Shown: piece after piece, positions 26,292 through 39,248 of the stretch
Layout: each line of letters begins with the position of its first letter
How positions within the stretch are numbered: the first letter of the stretch is position 1
Origin: Callaeas wilsoni
Lineage: Eukaryota; Chordata; Aves; Passeriformes; Callaeidae
Direction of reading: 5' to 3'
Length of the DNA: 64,000 nt
NCBI GenBank assembly: GCA_013398955.1
Contig: VWPU01018609.1
Coordinates: 62,001 to 126,000, forward strand
Position numbers and translations under genes: made by a program
The notes under the pieces: generated by a model
Seen by the model: the letters and a program-made list of their open reading frames with translations, nothing else
Told to the model about the DNA's origin: nothing
The model's database searches: none

Positions 26292-27704
26292 TATTTATTC
26301 ATTCATTTATTTCTTATACTGAATCTATATGCACTGTAGTGATATTGAATTAAATTTTAGCCCCTAGTGAACACTATTTTGATAACCATTTCTAATCAGT
26401 GGAAATAAATTGAACCAAAAGCCTGTGTACTAGAACCAGAAAGTGTGTCACAGCAAGGCTGGACTCTTCAGTCACAGAGAAAAAGAACAGAACAATTTAT
26501 GAGTTGCTGGATTAATGTACCAGCACATTGATAGTTCGCTCAAGATGGTGCAATGCTGGGCGCTAATCACAGCTGCCTTCATGTGAACTTTGGTTGGGTC
26601 AGCAGGTATCAGCCCCCAGTTTATGGCACTGGCCCAAAATGAGGATGTGGTTGGTTCTTTATGCAGGACAGGTCAGTATTCAAAAACAGCTGGTGGTTCC
26701 AAGTCCAGAAGAGGTATTTGAATGGTTGAACTATTACAGTAGCTGAATGAATGAAACATGTTAAAATATTTTTTAGAAGACCAAATAGTTTATTTAATTT
26801 CCAATATCTTGCTACTGCACAAATCAGTTTCCTAAAAAAGTAAGGGAAACTGGAAAGTGAAGAATTTCTTTCCCAATTCCTTTATAATGCTGTAATTCCA
26901 AATCTGTAAATGTGAGAAATTTCCAGGCTTTTAAAATACAAAGGCTTTCTGGGCATCACATCAGCACAATAATTCATAGAAGAAAATCAAAACAAGAAAC
27001 CTTATTTGAAATCAATTACCAGCAAGATCTGAAAACATTCAACATCATTTCAAAATTAATTACTAAATCTACAGTAGACTGATTAGTACTACAGAAACAC
27101 AGCAATGGACTTAGTGCACTTGTCTGTCTCACCCAGCAGCCATTCTCCATTAAGCTCTTTGGATTCATTAGTTGTAGCAGTGATAACTAATGCTGTAGAG
27201 AAACACAGGATTTGGAATGCTTTGGAAGGCATTTGATGAATAAACACACTTTAAAAAAAAATGTGGATGTTTATATTGAGCCCATCTACCTTTTAAAGAG
27301 TTGTAACAGCACTACTTTTTTGGAATGAAATCTATTTATCTTCTAAAGCTACAGGTTGATTTTTTTAGTCCATAATGATGGATATATCAAGCCTGCTTTT
27401 AACTAAATTCTGAATGTGAAAACACATTTACAAGCAAAAATCACATCAAGTCTTCAAACAAATGTGTTTTTCCAGTGCTTTAATATGTCAAACATGCTTA
27501 CCTGCATACTGACCATGAATCATCCGAGGGGTAACACATGCCTATTCTAGAGTTAGCAAATGTTTTCAACATACGTGGATTTACTTCTAAATAGAGTCAA
27601 GTTACACTGGCATGCCTGAATTACTTCTAAAGCTGCCCTAGCTGTGGTTTCCAGAGAGAGAGGCCCACCCTGACAGTAAACCCATCCATATCAGCACCGT
27701 ACAG

Positions 27705-27760
27705 CCTCAGGGAAGGGAAGGACCTCAGGGAAGCCACCACAGGGAAGGGAGGACCACCTG
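27705..27760. repeat. imperfect CAGGGAAG-type short tandem repeat
   Basis: CCTCAGGGAAG occurs at 27705-27715 and 27723-27733, and CACAGGGAAGGGAGG follows shortly after. This is a small GC-rich minisatellite-like cluster. Confidence 0.6.
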
Positions 27761-28073
27761 AGTGCTCTCCATGGCGCAAGCCTACTGTCATCTCTCGGGG
27801 CTGCAATCTCGCCTGGGTGCTAGATCCAATCACATGCCTGCCAGTTCTCAGAGCCCTGATAAGAAGACTGAAGACTCCTGATGTTCATATCAGCTTTTTT
27901 GTGTCTTAATAGTAGCCTAAGTTTGCCTGTTGGCCTCCGTGTCAACAGCGGGCTGTTTTTTTCCAGATACAAGGTTCAGGAGTCTGTTCATTCAGCTTTT
28001 CTTCAGGGGTTGGTATGAGGTACAGAGCAGTAGTTCCTCTTTTTCTAGGCCCAGTCTGTGTCAGAAATCAGTA

Positions 28074-28479
28074 TCATCCTTTGGGTATTTGGTGTGCCAG
28101 ACCCGTAAGGGAATAGATGAACAGTTCAGTACTCAAGTACTCAAGCACTTTCTGGTACTGAAATCTTGAAAACACTCCCCAACTTGTCACTGTCCATGAC
28201 ATTCCAGTTATCACTGGGTTCTGGGAAAGTGAGGTGTCAGCTGTACTGAGATTATTAATGGAGTTTCTCACAGTTCCTGTGATTATTGCAGCCGTAAAGG
28301 TGCTGTTCCACTTCAGGCACATGAGCCTCAGCTTCAGTGAACATATGCATAATACACACCTCACAGGGATCGATCCGGTTCTCTTGTGGAAAGTGGAGCA
28401 ACCATTTCACCACTCTCTTTTCCCACTGGTGATATATGCTAACATCTTGTGGGGATGGCCTGACAAGCACAGAGCCTAA
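28074..28479. other. block open in three overlapping frames, unrecognised
   Basis: Two minus-strand frames (28074-28364 and 28255-28470) and one plus-strand frame (28234-28479) overlap here. The minus-strand frame at 28255-28470 reads like compositionally normal protein (KRVVKWLLHFPQENRIDPCE), but I cannot match it to a family. The frame changes from 28255-28470 to 28074-28364, which would suit an old processed pseudogene or retroelement relic. No poly-A tract or exon-exon junction is identifiable. Confidence 0.15.
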
Positions 28480-31400
28480 AAGAAGATCTGCTGTAGTCGT
28501 GTGTCCTCCAAGCTGTCTGTGAAGGGCACTGCCTATATGAGCAGGTTGGTGGAGAACTGAATCTGATGACTTTCAGTCTGCATTAGAGAAAAAGTCTTCC
28601 TGAAGGACCCCATGCACCCTCTCTCCCACACCTCAGGCAGCATTTTTGTGGTCATTTGTGTCCGAGACATTTGCCACTTATCAGGGACACATGCTCAGTG
28701 GTGGTTTCCCAGCCTTAGCTCAGGTTCTGTGCAATGGAAGCATTTTCACACCGTGCCCCATCAGCCAGCTGTGGTTCAGACATGCAGATTGAGCTGCCTG
28801 TGAGTTTTCAAGTCTCCCTCTTCACGTCTACATCTGAACCTGGCTCTGACCATTCCACCAGCCATAACCACATATTGTTGTCAGCAAAATTCTGAGTTTA
28901 AGTTTGCTTCCTACAAATATTTACAAAGTCTTAAATGTCTTCTGAGCCCCACGTAGCTCCTCTATGGAGAACTGGCACAACAGAGAAATCACGCATTAAG
29001 TAAAGTATAATTACCTTCTCTTGCAGTTCCCAGAACAAGGATTTTCTGGGGAGCCAGCCAAAGGACAGAAAAGGAGAGTGGGCAATATGCTGTAATCTCT
29101 CAAGCCCAAAGCATGGGACAGTCCCTAGACAGATTCAGAGAGCACTGTAAAACTACTCTGTGTATCCTCTCTCCCTCCCTTAGGAGGTGAAACACTGAAC
29201 CTGACTCCAGATATTGTTCCAATTCCTTCAAAGCAGTGCAGCTGGTGACTCTGTATTCTGCTGCCTACATTCTCCGTCAAGTATGCAAATTGAAGTTTAG
29301 AGGAGACTTTTGTCAGAAACAGGCTCAACCTGAACTTCCCATTTGGTTTCTGAATAGCCTAATGAAGAAAAATTCAGCAAAATGCCATAGGGTAATATTG
29401 GAGAATAAAACTGTGACAAAGTAACATGAGTGACTCACAGGCTGCAGTAGGAGTTTTGTATTTTTTTTTTTAATGGGCTGTTACCTTCAGGCTCTGAATA
29501 CTGCAGAACAGACTAAAGAAGCAATGAAATAAACTGGGTATTGAAGATTTTGTAGTTCACAACTAAACAGCTCCTTCAAGTCTTCTTACTGTTAAAAGCA
29601 GTGTTGGGGAGTTGGTACATAAACGATACAATGTAGAAATAATTCAGGCCCTAAGAAACCAGGTCAGAACTCTAAATTCCAGAAACAAAAGGATAGATCA
29701 CTGTGAGTAGCTAACACGCTTAAAGAAAAAAAAATCCTTTATGTATTCTTGACTTACATTCAAGTAAAATGGTACTTTTCAACTGCTCTTAAATCTTTTT
29801 CAGCTTTATTCTAGAAAGGGTACTGTAGTTTGTAATAAGCTTGACTGCTGGAACACATCTGCTGCTTTAGTTTTAAAAGGGTTTGATGGCAGAATCCTAG
29901 ATCCTTGACGAAGATTTCTGTCTTAAATGGTAAAAATATTCTTAATCTAGAGGACATAAATATTTGCTTCAGTCCTAGAAAACCTGCTAAATACAGAGAA
30001 ATTATTTACATTTGATATCAAGTATCTGTCTTGACACTTTAATTACAGTACATTTTTTTTTCTTTTCCTTTCCTGATTATTTGGGTATTGTTCCTTTTTT
30101 CCCTCCTGTTGTCTTTACTGGGACATTGTCACTGGATCCAATTTGTTTTCTTTGAATTCTCTATGTTCATTCCTTTCCATGTTTCCAGCTTTAATATCTT
30201 TAGTCCAGGATTCTGGACATTCTAAAATGGCACATATTTACCTGTAAATTCAAAAAAAACCAAGGAGCAGAAATTACTTTTCCATTTTTTAAGCTGAATC
30301 TAGATGAGATATTTTCTCTGATGTTGAGATTTCTGACTCATTCACTCTCTTTTTTTGGCTTTGCTTGGTATGACTTTTTAGAGTCACTATGAATTTATCA
30401 CTTCTCCTGGATATTCTGTATTTAATATTAGTTCTTCCATCCTTTGCTGGACAGAAAATTACTTATTCAGAATCACAGAGCAAAGTAATTATTCAGCTGT
30501 GAGGGAAACATGAGGATCCAAGGCTGCTAACTCTCATAACTGTACTGTGAATCTTGTGATAACAAGCAGCTCTTTCAAAGCCTCTGTACTTCAAGTCTTG
30601 TAAATGTGTGACAGCACAGATCAATGACAGTGAACCCACCCAGAGAAACACAAGAGAAAGAGCCAGGTGCCAAAATTTACTTTTTATTGCATTTATCAGT
30701 GCTGTTTGAAATCAAGTTAATTGTTTTGGGGGTACTTGACATGCAGCATTCAGACACCAGGTGTGTGACAATTCTGGTGGTGCTGATTTCAGTTTCTTCT
30801 ACTGCTGAGACCTTCAGTGTCTGGGAGCCAATGGTTTTACCAGTTCTTCAACTCCTCATTAGGATGTGCATCTGTTGCAGGAACTGTGGGGAAAATCAAG
30901 ACAAGTTCTCACTCTTTAATGTTTTCTGTTTGAATTCACAGCATTTTACTGCTTATTCTTCATATGGGTGAGGCTTTTTAAATGTTTGTTGATGATTTAT
31001 GAAGCCACAAAACTGTTCAGCACAGCAAGCAATAACTGATGTGTTTAGCACATTTGAGGACAGTGAAAACTGCAAAATAAGAAGGCATCAGTCACTAAAG
31101 CAATAGATTGATTTTTCAGTATGTGTTCCAGTGCTTTTATCAATACCACATGTTAGTGCTTTTGGAATATGTCATTCTCCATTCTGCTCTTTGCTGGCTA
31201 AATGTCAATAGAAAGTACAATAGCTGAACTTATTAGTGCTTTTAAACACCTATAATAACGTGCTACTATTGCCAGATACTATTTGATGGTCAAAAGATAA
31301 AGCAAGCATGGAGAAATGGAAAAGGTCATGGACACAGATTACATATGAAACAAATAATTTACCCCTTTCTGAGCCCTTTTTCCTTCTTTTAGAGGTGCCT

Positions 31401-32044
31401 TCCTTTCACATACTGCCTTCTTTCCTTCCCTGAAGGGACAGGGCAATGGACAGACTACACACATACAGATAATTTCCTCAGCTTGCACTCAAATCTCTAA
31501 AATGTTTTATTTGAGTTTTCCAATCTGGTCTACCAAGACGTAATAAATATCTTCTGCTCTGAATATTTGAGTTATGTCCCCTATTGTCAGTATGTGGCTA
31601 AGTTCAACCAAACCTAAACAGGAATTGAGAAACCTAAAATAATATTCTGCACCACACGAAACAACTAATTTCAACATCCGTCTATGGTAAAGTTCAGGAT
31701 AGGGGGGGTTTTCTGTGTTAGGACTAGAAATGTTATCAAGGAGAAAAAAGCTGGATTCAAGGTCTTCTGCAGGCTATAAACATTTTCATACTTTGTTTTG
31801 CTTGAATGCGTCATCAGTGAAAACAGATGAGTGTCCTTCATCCACAGTTTTTTTGATGCTTGTGGACTGCTGAAAAATTATCCCAGGTGAGGAATATGTA
31901 GCTTGTTTGCCAGAACTCTACTACTCCATCTGAGAGTGAAGAAAGCTGTTCCAAAATTGTGGTAGCACATGCTGGGATTTTTCATCGAGTGGAACCCACA
32001 ACTTAGGACAAATACAAGATGTAAGGAACAGGCTGTTAAAAGTC

Positions 32045-32076
32045 TTTAAACCAAACTGAAGAAAGTTTGGTTTAAA
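32045..32076. repeat. perfect 13-bp inverted repeat (hairpin)
   Basis: The left arm TTTAAACCAAACT (32045-32057) is exactly complementary to the right arm AGTTTGGTTTAAA (32064-32076), with a 6-base loop GAAGAA. It abuts the tandem duplication that starts inside the right arm at 32074. Confidence 0.95.
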
Positions 32077-32119
32077 CTGAAGTAACTGAAGTAAGTAAAC
32101 TGAAGTAACTGAAGTAAGT
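32074..32119. repeat. two perfect tandem copies of a 23-bp unit
   Basis: Positions 32074-32096 are repeated exactly at 32097-32119. Each unit itself contains the word CTGAAGTAA followed by the partial copy CTGAAGTAAG, so the locus is a nested minisatellite. A related word, AACTGAAGAAAGT, lies in the neighbouring hairpin. Confidence 0.95.
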
Positions 32120-34204
32120 AAGCACCACACAGAGCTTTTAAATTGGTCTTCACTGCAGATGATTCTTCCTACGAGACTTTGATTTTCTTGTTGTAACTTT
32201 CCAAAAGCATGAAGAGGCTTTTTTATATACCATGAAGTAGGGTTCAAAATAAGTAATAGTGTTGTATAAATTATTTTTAAGTCTGTGAATTATAGAAGCA
32301 TTTATTCCCTTTCCATAAAAAATAAATATAAACAAATAAAGCAAAACCTACAGATTTAATAAATGAAGATTTAGATAATAAATCTCACTTAAAATAGACC
32401 AATACTCAAAACACTTTATTTACTGACTGACTGAGCCAAAGCATTATTCTCAAGAGAATGTTTTGCCCTTTTAGTAGAATTAAATAAGTAGTGGAAATAA
32501 TATTTAGAAAAAAATTTTTGCACAGCAGAGCCAGAAGATGACTTTTGCTTGGTAACTGTTTAACTAAGCCCAGCTGCTGCCATCACTTGGGAGCTGGGTT
32601 GCGGGAGGGTAGCAACAGCTTCTCTTTCAAGTAAGGCCAACCAACCTCGACGGGAACATCTGTGGTGCTCAACAAACCCTGAGAGTGCTTTGGGGTGGCT
32701 TAAACTTTACCCTTATTATACAAGACCTCAAATAGGAGCTATTGGGGGGTTCCTGATACAGATATTTAATCCACAAAGGTCAGGCAAGTTGCTCGCAATG
32801 ACAAGGTTTTCTCCATTTTTATCTTTCAGACATGTTTTGATGTACAGTTAAACTAAAGTGCTCTGGTGCTTGGATCACCTCACTGGTTTTTATACACAGG
32901 ATAGGTCCAGCAGGGAAATTCTGGCCCCAGGTGAGGTCCTCCATGGCCAAGTTTTGACTGTGCTGTTGTGCTGGGACAAAATTGCAAGGCTATCAGAGAA
33001 GACAGATGCTGTAACAGGCTCTGTAGTTCAGTGTTAGGCAGGAAAGGATGAAAATACAGGGCAAGAGAACAGTTGAGGGCAATGGCCAGGTGACTTTGGC
33101 AGGAAGAAATGTAATCTAGCCTGTGAGTGGAGGTGAGGGTATTGATGAAGGACTGTAATACTTTACTAATTTGCTTCAGGCTGACAAGGTAATATTGTTA
33201 TTGGCTTTGTCTTTATTGAGGAAAAAATAGGAGTGAGTTTTGCCTACAAGAAAGGAGTTTGGCTCCTGAACTGCACCTCTCCAGTGTTCGTGTGGGGTGC
33301 ATGTCCTGTGACTGTGGTGTCATCACAAGGATTTGTTGTAGCCCGCACCCTAGCTGTGAGTGGAAGTGAGCTGCTGCCAGGGGAAGGTCTCAGTGAAAGC
33401 ACTCAATTAGCTGAAGGAAGGCTCTGGGTGTCCGCGTGGGGAAGGTGTGCTGCTGTCCCTGAACAGGGCTGTTTCATGAAGGCTGAACAGACTGAAAGGA
33501 ACAGTTTCAGACACACATCCCAGGTGTGTGCCTGAAGAGTTATTCTTACTTCCTAGCCCTAGGCAGCGCAGTATGTGGGTTTGATTGGATTGCCGTTCTG
33601 AGTCACCTAATTCTCCTTTTTTAATGATTGCAGGCATCTAATTCTGTTTTCTCAGCTAGCAGCTGGTTGTTAAATGCGAGATAACTCAGAGACACCTCTG
33701 TCCCGTACTGCATGTGGCCAATGAAAAGAGCAGCCCTTGAATTCTGGTCCCTATGGGGAAGGCCAATAGTTCAGCCATGCAATTCGCTTCACAACCATGT
33801 AAAGCTCACCCCTGCTGGGCTTATTGTAGACTAAAATCAGATATTAACCTTAAACTAGCTTGGCCAAATTTGACCATTTAAACAGCAGTAGGGTTTTTAT
33901 TGGTTTTGTATTTTGCATCAATCAGATATTTCTGTGGTTATAAAGGCTTTTCTAAAAATCTTATCTTGACTACAATCTGTATTTTTACTTTAAATTCTGC
34001 AAATGAGAAGCATAAAGATATTTAAAATACTGTGACTAGTCTATTTTTCTGAAGAATTTTGTGCAATTATGGCATTTCTCCTAGGGATTCTACCAAGAAT
34101 TTTTCAAAATTGGCCCTAGTGAACTTTGGACCAGCACCATTGCATTCTCTGTGGTGGTGAGACTGAATCTTTGCTTTATTTATATTGACTGATACCAGGA
34201 TGAT

Positions 34205-34310
34205 GTTTTCCATTGTTAGTTTCTCCAGGCAGGGAGAAATTAATCTCCCAGCCTATTTGCATCCACTAACAATAAAGCCTCATTTTAATGAGAAAATGAA
34301 TATTTGGACT
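34205..34310. promoter_or_regulatory. candidate enhancer-like motif cluster
   Basis: Seen: a SOX-like CATTGTT (34211-34217), a GGGAGA/TCTCCC inverted repeat around AATTAA (34232-34249), a perfect octamer ATTTGCAT (34255-34262), a SOX-like AACAAT (34268-34273) and a homeodomain-like TTTTAATGAG. Inferred: the density of developmental-factor words resembles conserved non-coding enhancers. Conservation is not visible from one sequence. Confidence 0.25.
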
Positions 34311-37300
34311 TTACACTTTGTATCTTTTCTGGCAGCGGTGCTTTTTATTCACTCTGACTGAAACAGCTTCAATGACAGCAGCCAGGACCCTCCCCTTCTG
34401 TTCAGCTTTCCCATAGAAGGCAAAACGAAATATGTCTCTAAAGATAGGACAGCACTATTTTGAGCATTTGCTTTTTCATGGGATTATGCCAATAAACAAA
34501 AGAAAAATACTCATTCCCACCTTTATCCTTTATGAGCCAAAGCGCTCTTTCGGGAATATCAACTATTTCTTCCTACCTGTTTCTTCAAATTCACATTCTC
34601 CCCCTTTCCTTTTTATTTATCCTTCTTGGCTTCTTTTATCATGCAATAAAATGAATGTTAGCTCTATGTTAGATTAGGTTGTTTTCAGAAACAAAAGTGG
34701 CATTTATTTGTTCTACAAGGTTTTAAAGCTAATGGTCCAACTCATAGGTAGAAAAACAACAGTGATTCATATCTTTCTTTGTAAGCAACATCACCCGAAG
34801 GGCATTATGCAACTCTGGTTTTGATAGGGTTTTTCTTTTTTTCCTCAGGCATAATGACTCCAGAGAGACCAAACATAACAGTGATCAATTGGGCTGCTTT
34901 CTTTTCCATTCCAGTTTTACACAACAGAGGGATCCGTTGATTTTATTTGTCATTTATTTATGCTTTAAGCAAGCATGGTTTGGAAAATATTGGCCTGTCC
35001 AGCAGGCACTTCTGCTATTGATGCCTCAGCATAAATGTGTTTTTCCCCTGTATGAGATTACAAGGCAAGGTCATCCATGGTATTACAGCTCTGAAGTAAG
35101 CAACAATACTGAGAGCTGCAACCTTTTCTAGTTAAAGCTAGTGAGAATTTTGTTGCTGGGAGCTGGCTATAATGGGATACAAATCAGGAGTTGATATGTT
35201 ACTTGCTGACTTTGAGCCAAATCTAAAATGTGCACCAGTCCAGAACTGCAGTCTTGAAAAGGCTTTCCTTTTGTGTTAGCCTGAAGTGCTGGGATTTTTT
35301 TTCCAGGTGGATGCAGCTGGATCAGCTGCAACCATAAGCAATTTTAATCTGGCCAGATCTGTCTAATCAATCCAGTGTGTGGGACTTGGCAAGCCCATGT
35401 CCCACTCCTCCATCCTGTAGATGATATTGGGGTGAACTGAAGATTTGTGGGCTGGATTCCTTGCCAAAAATGAAGCTTTGATTCCCCTTGTCTTTAAGAC
35501 AGAGGCAAAGAAGACTGTGGTGACGACTGATCTCTGTCTAGTGTGCATATTCTCAGCAAATGGATGTCCTAAGGCCTACACTATTTTGTCTGCTCAGGAG
35601 ATTCAAGCCCCTTTTCCAAATATTTAATGTGAATGCCCCAATCAGTGATCTGGCAAACCAACAAAGAGAGAGCATTGTTCTTGGAAGGGGAACACCTGCC
35701 TCTGATACCTTCTGCCAGGACTGTGACATTTATAACGTGGTTGAATAGTATGACAGGATGAGTGAACCTGGCTTGGTTAACCAGAAGAGAGTCAGGAGGT
35801 ATCTGTTCTTTGGAAACCCCTCCAGGCTGGGACTCTGAGTAGACAGCAGCCTGTGAACCAAGAGCAAGCCATCCTTGCCCCATGGTGGGGGGCATGTTTG
35901 AGAATGCCCTTGTAACGCAGGGTACAAGCCTTGGCAGTGGCGCCTGTGGAGTGGCTCAAGGCATCCTCCTGCTCTGAGACTCAGGGTGTCTCCTCTGGGT
36001 CCCACTTCCACAGGGTCAATGAGCACACTGGGAGCCTTGGTATGATTCTGTTCTCTGCAGATGCCAGAACAGTAAAAAGTATGTGTCACAGTGACCAAAA
36101 ATGAGATAGCAGGGCAGAAGGATGCCTGTAGCTTCCTCACCCACCAGTGCCATCTACTCACATGCAGCTGCAGAGCCCTCTACCCATGACAGCACTCCCA
36201 TCCTGTCCCGCAAAATCCTAAAAGCCAAACCATCCTGAGTCATTCTGGCTCTTTGTCCTCTCACCCAAAACATACATGGATTTTTAAAGCCTTTTGCTTT
36301 GTTAAAATCCTCCACATTAGTAGCACAGGTCTCATTACCACATATTGGTCACAATATCCTCTTTATAGCTACAAGTATCTCTGGCGTAAGAAGCTTTTAA
36401 TTGCCTTTATTCTCTGTGGTGAATATGTGAAGGCAGTGACACATACATAATTAGCATGCAACTGGAAAAGAAGTTTGGGACAAATGTGCTGCTGATTTTT
36501 TCCTTCACTCCTTAAAAGGGGTCTTCTAGTTCACAGCAATCACAAGGTGCATATTATGTATCTAAAAGCGGGATAATTGTGAGAATTTTGCCAATTATTA
36601 AAAAAAACCCTCTAACATACAACCTACTGTTCATTAGCTGAAAAATGAAGGTTTCTGTTTCAAGAATGGTACAGTTCATTTAAGATGTTTCTGACCTAGA
36701 TTTGTGCTGTACTGAATTGCTTCAAGTGAGTAATGCACTATCTATTTATAGGATCATTATTAAATTAGCACTTGCATGATTTAAATCCCCTTGCAGTAGA
36801 TTCACAAGAGAGAGTCAGGCACTCTTGTCACCCAGTGGGTAGCAAGCTTGGGCTAAGGTTCACAGAAGTGGTAGTCTGGACTAGTTTTCCGAAAGGCGTT
36901 ACTGATTTTGAGATGCAGCTAGAGCTTGCTGTAGAATGGAAATTCATCTGACCAATTTTGGACTTCTTCTTTTGGGTGAGAGAAAATATACCTCCAAGTG
37001 CCCCTTTTCCACATTTTGTTTTTCATGCTGGCTTATTGAGCACTGTAGGTTTTCAATATCTGTAGTTAAACCACACCACAGGGTCCGAATATAACCCGGG
37101 AAGATCATCACTAAGTATTGCGGTAGTGTTGCAACATTATGGCTCCAGTTTGATGAAGCTGGCAGTAGGTACTTGTGCCAAAGCATGTTCCAGTGATCAT
37201 TTCAGTATATGATGTTTTCTACCTTCTTTTAAATTAGGTCATTGTTACAGCAGCATCACAAACACCTTCCTGAAAGGTCTGCGAAGACTAACTCGCTCGG

Positions 37301-39019
37301 AAATGTTGAGAGCTGGGTGCTTCACTTCTCCGGAAAACTGACAGTTTTTAAAAAATATAGCTGAGTGTTATTATCAGATGTAAGCTTGGTGTCTTGAAGT
37401 TTGCCAATTTTGGCTTCCAAGGCAAAACCAAACAAAATCAAAGAGACAACTGACATACATGGATTTGTCAAATCCTAGGACAGTAGCCATAAGAGATGGA
37501 ATTAGCATGGAATGTACTAGTCCTGCCTTAGTTTTGCTTCCATTTTTGCTTCCACTCTACTTTTACTTGTTAGCTGTATGGGGTGTTGTTTAAGGTGGGA
37601 GCTGTGTTTCATGTCCATGCTTTGAGGCACTTGGTTTCATGGCATTGCAGTCTTGATTAAAGCCTTCCCACTGACCTATCACTTGTGAAACTAATGGTGG
37701 TGCACAAAACACCAGGTTCTGAACAAGATGTTTGCTATTCTAGCTTTGCCTGTTACTTCAAATCTCCTTTTCGTTTTGTTTTGCTTCTCAATGTCACTTT
37801 AGGTTTAAGTGCATTTTTCCTGCACCTATGCACCAATTTCAGTGCATTAACACATTTTTCGTATGAAACAACACAAAAAGCAGACTCAGAATAAATCCCT
37901 TAGAATAAAGTGCAGTATAGGTCAATATTGTTTCGGCATCTTTTTCAAGGGTGTATCTAAACCCTTAAGGAAATTAATTTTAATGTCTTTTAGCTCTAAG
38001 AGGACCCTAACTCTATCAAGAAGAAAAAGGTCAGCCTCAAGTATCTTGTGCTCCAGTTGCAATTTGAGTGTGCTGACTTATCCAGTGGAGTAAACAAAAA
38101 GATTTTAAGTTTTATTATTACTAATATTATTATTCATGACAGTGGTAGAGTTGTCCCTTCAAAGTAAAAATGCTGCTAAACTCAGTAAGAGCAGACAGAA
38201 AGGTTGCTAGCATAACGTGTATGCACACTTAGAGGCATCCACTTCTTTGCCAAAATTAAATCCCTAGACACTTTTATAAGGATGTACAAAAAAAGTAGTA
38301 ATAGTAAATCTATTAATAATAATTATTATTATACCGTAGCTAAATTTTTCAATCATAAAATCCATTTAATCAACATAGAATAATTTAGAGAAATATATAT
38401 ATTCAAGGACTTGTTTCTTTGAGAGCTACGAAACTTTGAATTGAAACAGATAGGGAAACAAATGTCTAGATGGATACCAAAAAAGCCCCCAAATCTTCTG
38501 CTTCAGCTTCTTCATCACTGGTGAAAAGATATCAGATATTTCTTCCAGCATTGTCTTCTCTGAATGGCCAGGCTTTATTCAACATGCCCAGGAAAAACTG
38601 ACTTGGGTAAGGACCTTCTTCTTTGATCTATGAACTCTTCCAAGGCCTAAGAGGGGATACCTGTGACCTAATTTAAAGGCAGCTGGGTGTCTAATGCAGT
38701 TTACATTCAGCAGAAGTCCAAGGGATAAAAATTGGGAAAATGAGATGCAATTTTTCACAGTAAAAGTGCAATAACTAATATAAAATCACATCCCAATGCA
38801 TTCTGAAACTTCGGTTACTGGAATTCTGATGTGAAATATCTTTATGTTGCTGGGAATTCTACCCTTCTGTCCAACAGGAGTCTTAGGTTTGGGTGTAGAG
38901 ACAAGCCCAGAGTCTTGTCTTTGCCCCTGAGTCTAGGAATGTTATTGCATGAGAAGTATTTTTAAAAAACAGAGAAAGGGACAAAGTCAATATACCAAAG
39001 CGGCGACCATGGGCAGCAA
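34311..39019. other. unique sequence, no gene recognised
   Basis: A GC-richer patch at about 35700-36200 carries a minus-strand frame of 143 codons (35730-36161) with no recognisable domain, plus shorter frames in both directions. Short TTA-rich tracts lie at 38108-38134 and 38290-38335. Confidence 0.5.
38314..38331. repeat. perfect 18-bp AT palindrome in TTA-rich sequence
   Basis: TAATAATAATTATTATTA is its own reverse complement. A second TTA-rich stretch lies about 200 bases upstream (38108-38134). Both are probably slippage products of a (TAA)n tract. Confidence 0.85.
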
Positions 39020-39248
39020 AGGTCAGGCGAGGCATTGGAATAGATTACCTGGAGAAGTTATGGATGCCAATCTCCGGAAGTGTTCAAGGCCATGTTGGAT
39101 GAGGCTCTGAGCAACCCAGTCTAGTGAAAAGTGTCCCTGCCCACAGCAGGAGGCTTGGAAGTAGTTCATTTTTAGACTCCTTTCTGACCCAGGCCATTTT
39201 ATTATTCTATGATTCTGTAATTCTGGGATTCTGTGATTCTATGATTTG
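39020..39248 (+). mobile_element. CR1 LINE 3'-end fragment with expanded tail
   Basis: This short plus-strand CR1 piece covers the last ORF2 codons and the 3' UTR. The words GGAGAAGTTATGGATGCC, GGAAGTGTTCAAGGCCATG, TTGGATGAGGCTCTGAGCAA and AAGTGTCCCTGCCCACAGCA occur in consensus order. It ends in a tail of five imperfect 8-10 base units built on ATTCTATG/ATTCTGTG from about 39204 to 39248, longer than in the other copies here. The sequence is well diverged and has no usable reading frame. Confidence 0.92.

Larger units (their letters stand above)
22066..34204. other. unique sequence, no gene recognised
   Basis: Holds the A/C tract, the hairpins at 26269 and 32045, and the GC-richer, frame-dense stretch 27620-29330. 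Pyrimidine-rich sequence occurs at about 30052-30115. A 115-codon plus-strand frame at 30624-30971 has no recognisable domain. Confidence 0.5.

Noticed and set aside
35730..36161. 143-codon minus-strand open frame
   Set aside because: Lies in a GC-richer patch with fewer stops; other frames on both strands are also open; no domain seen.
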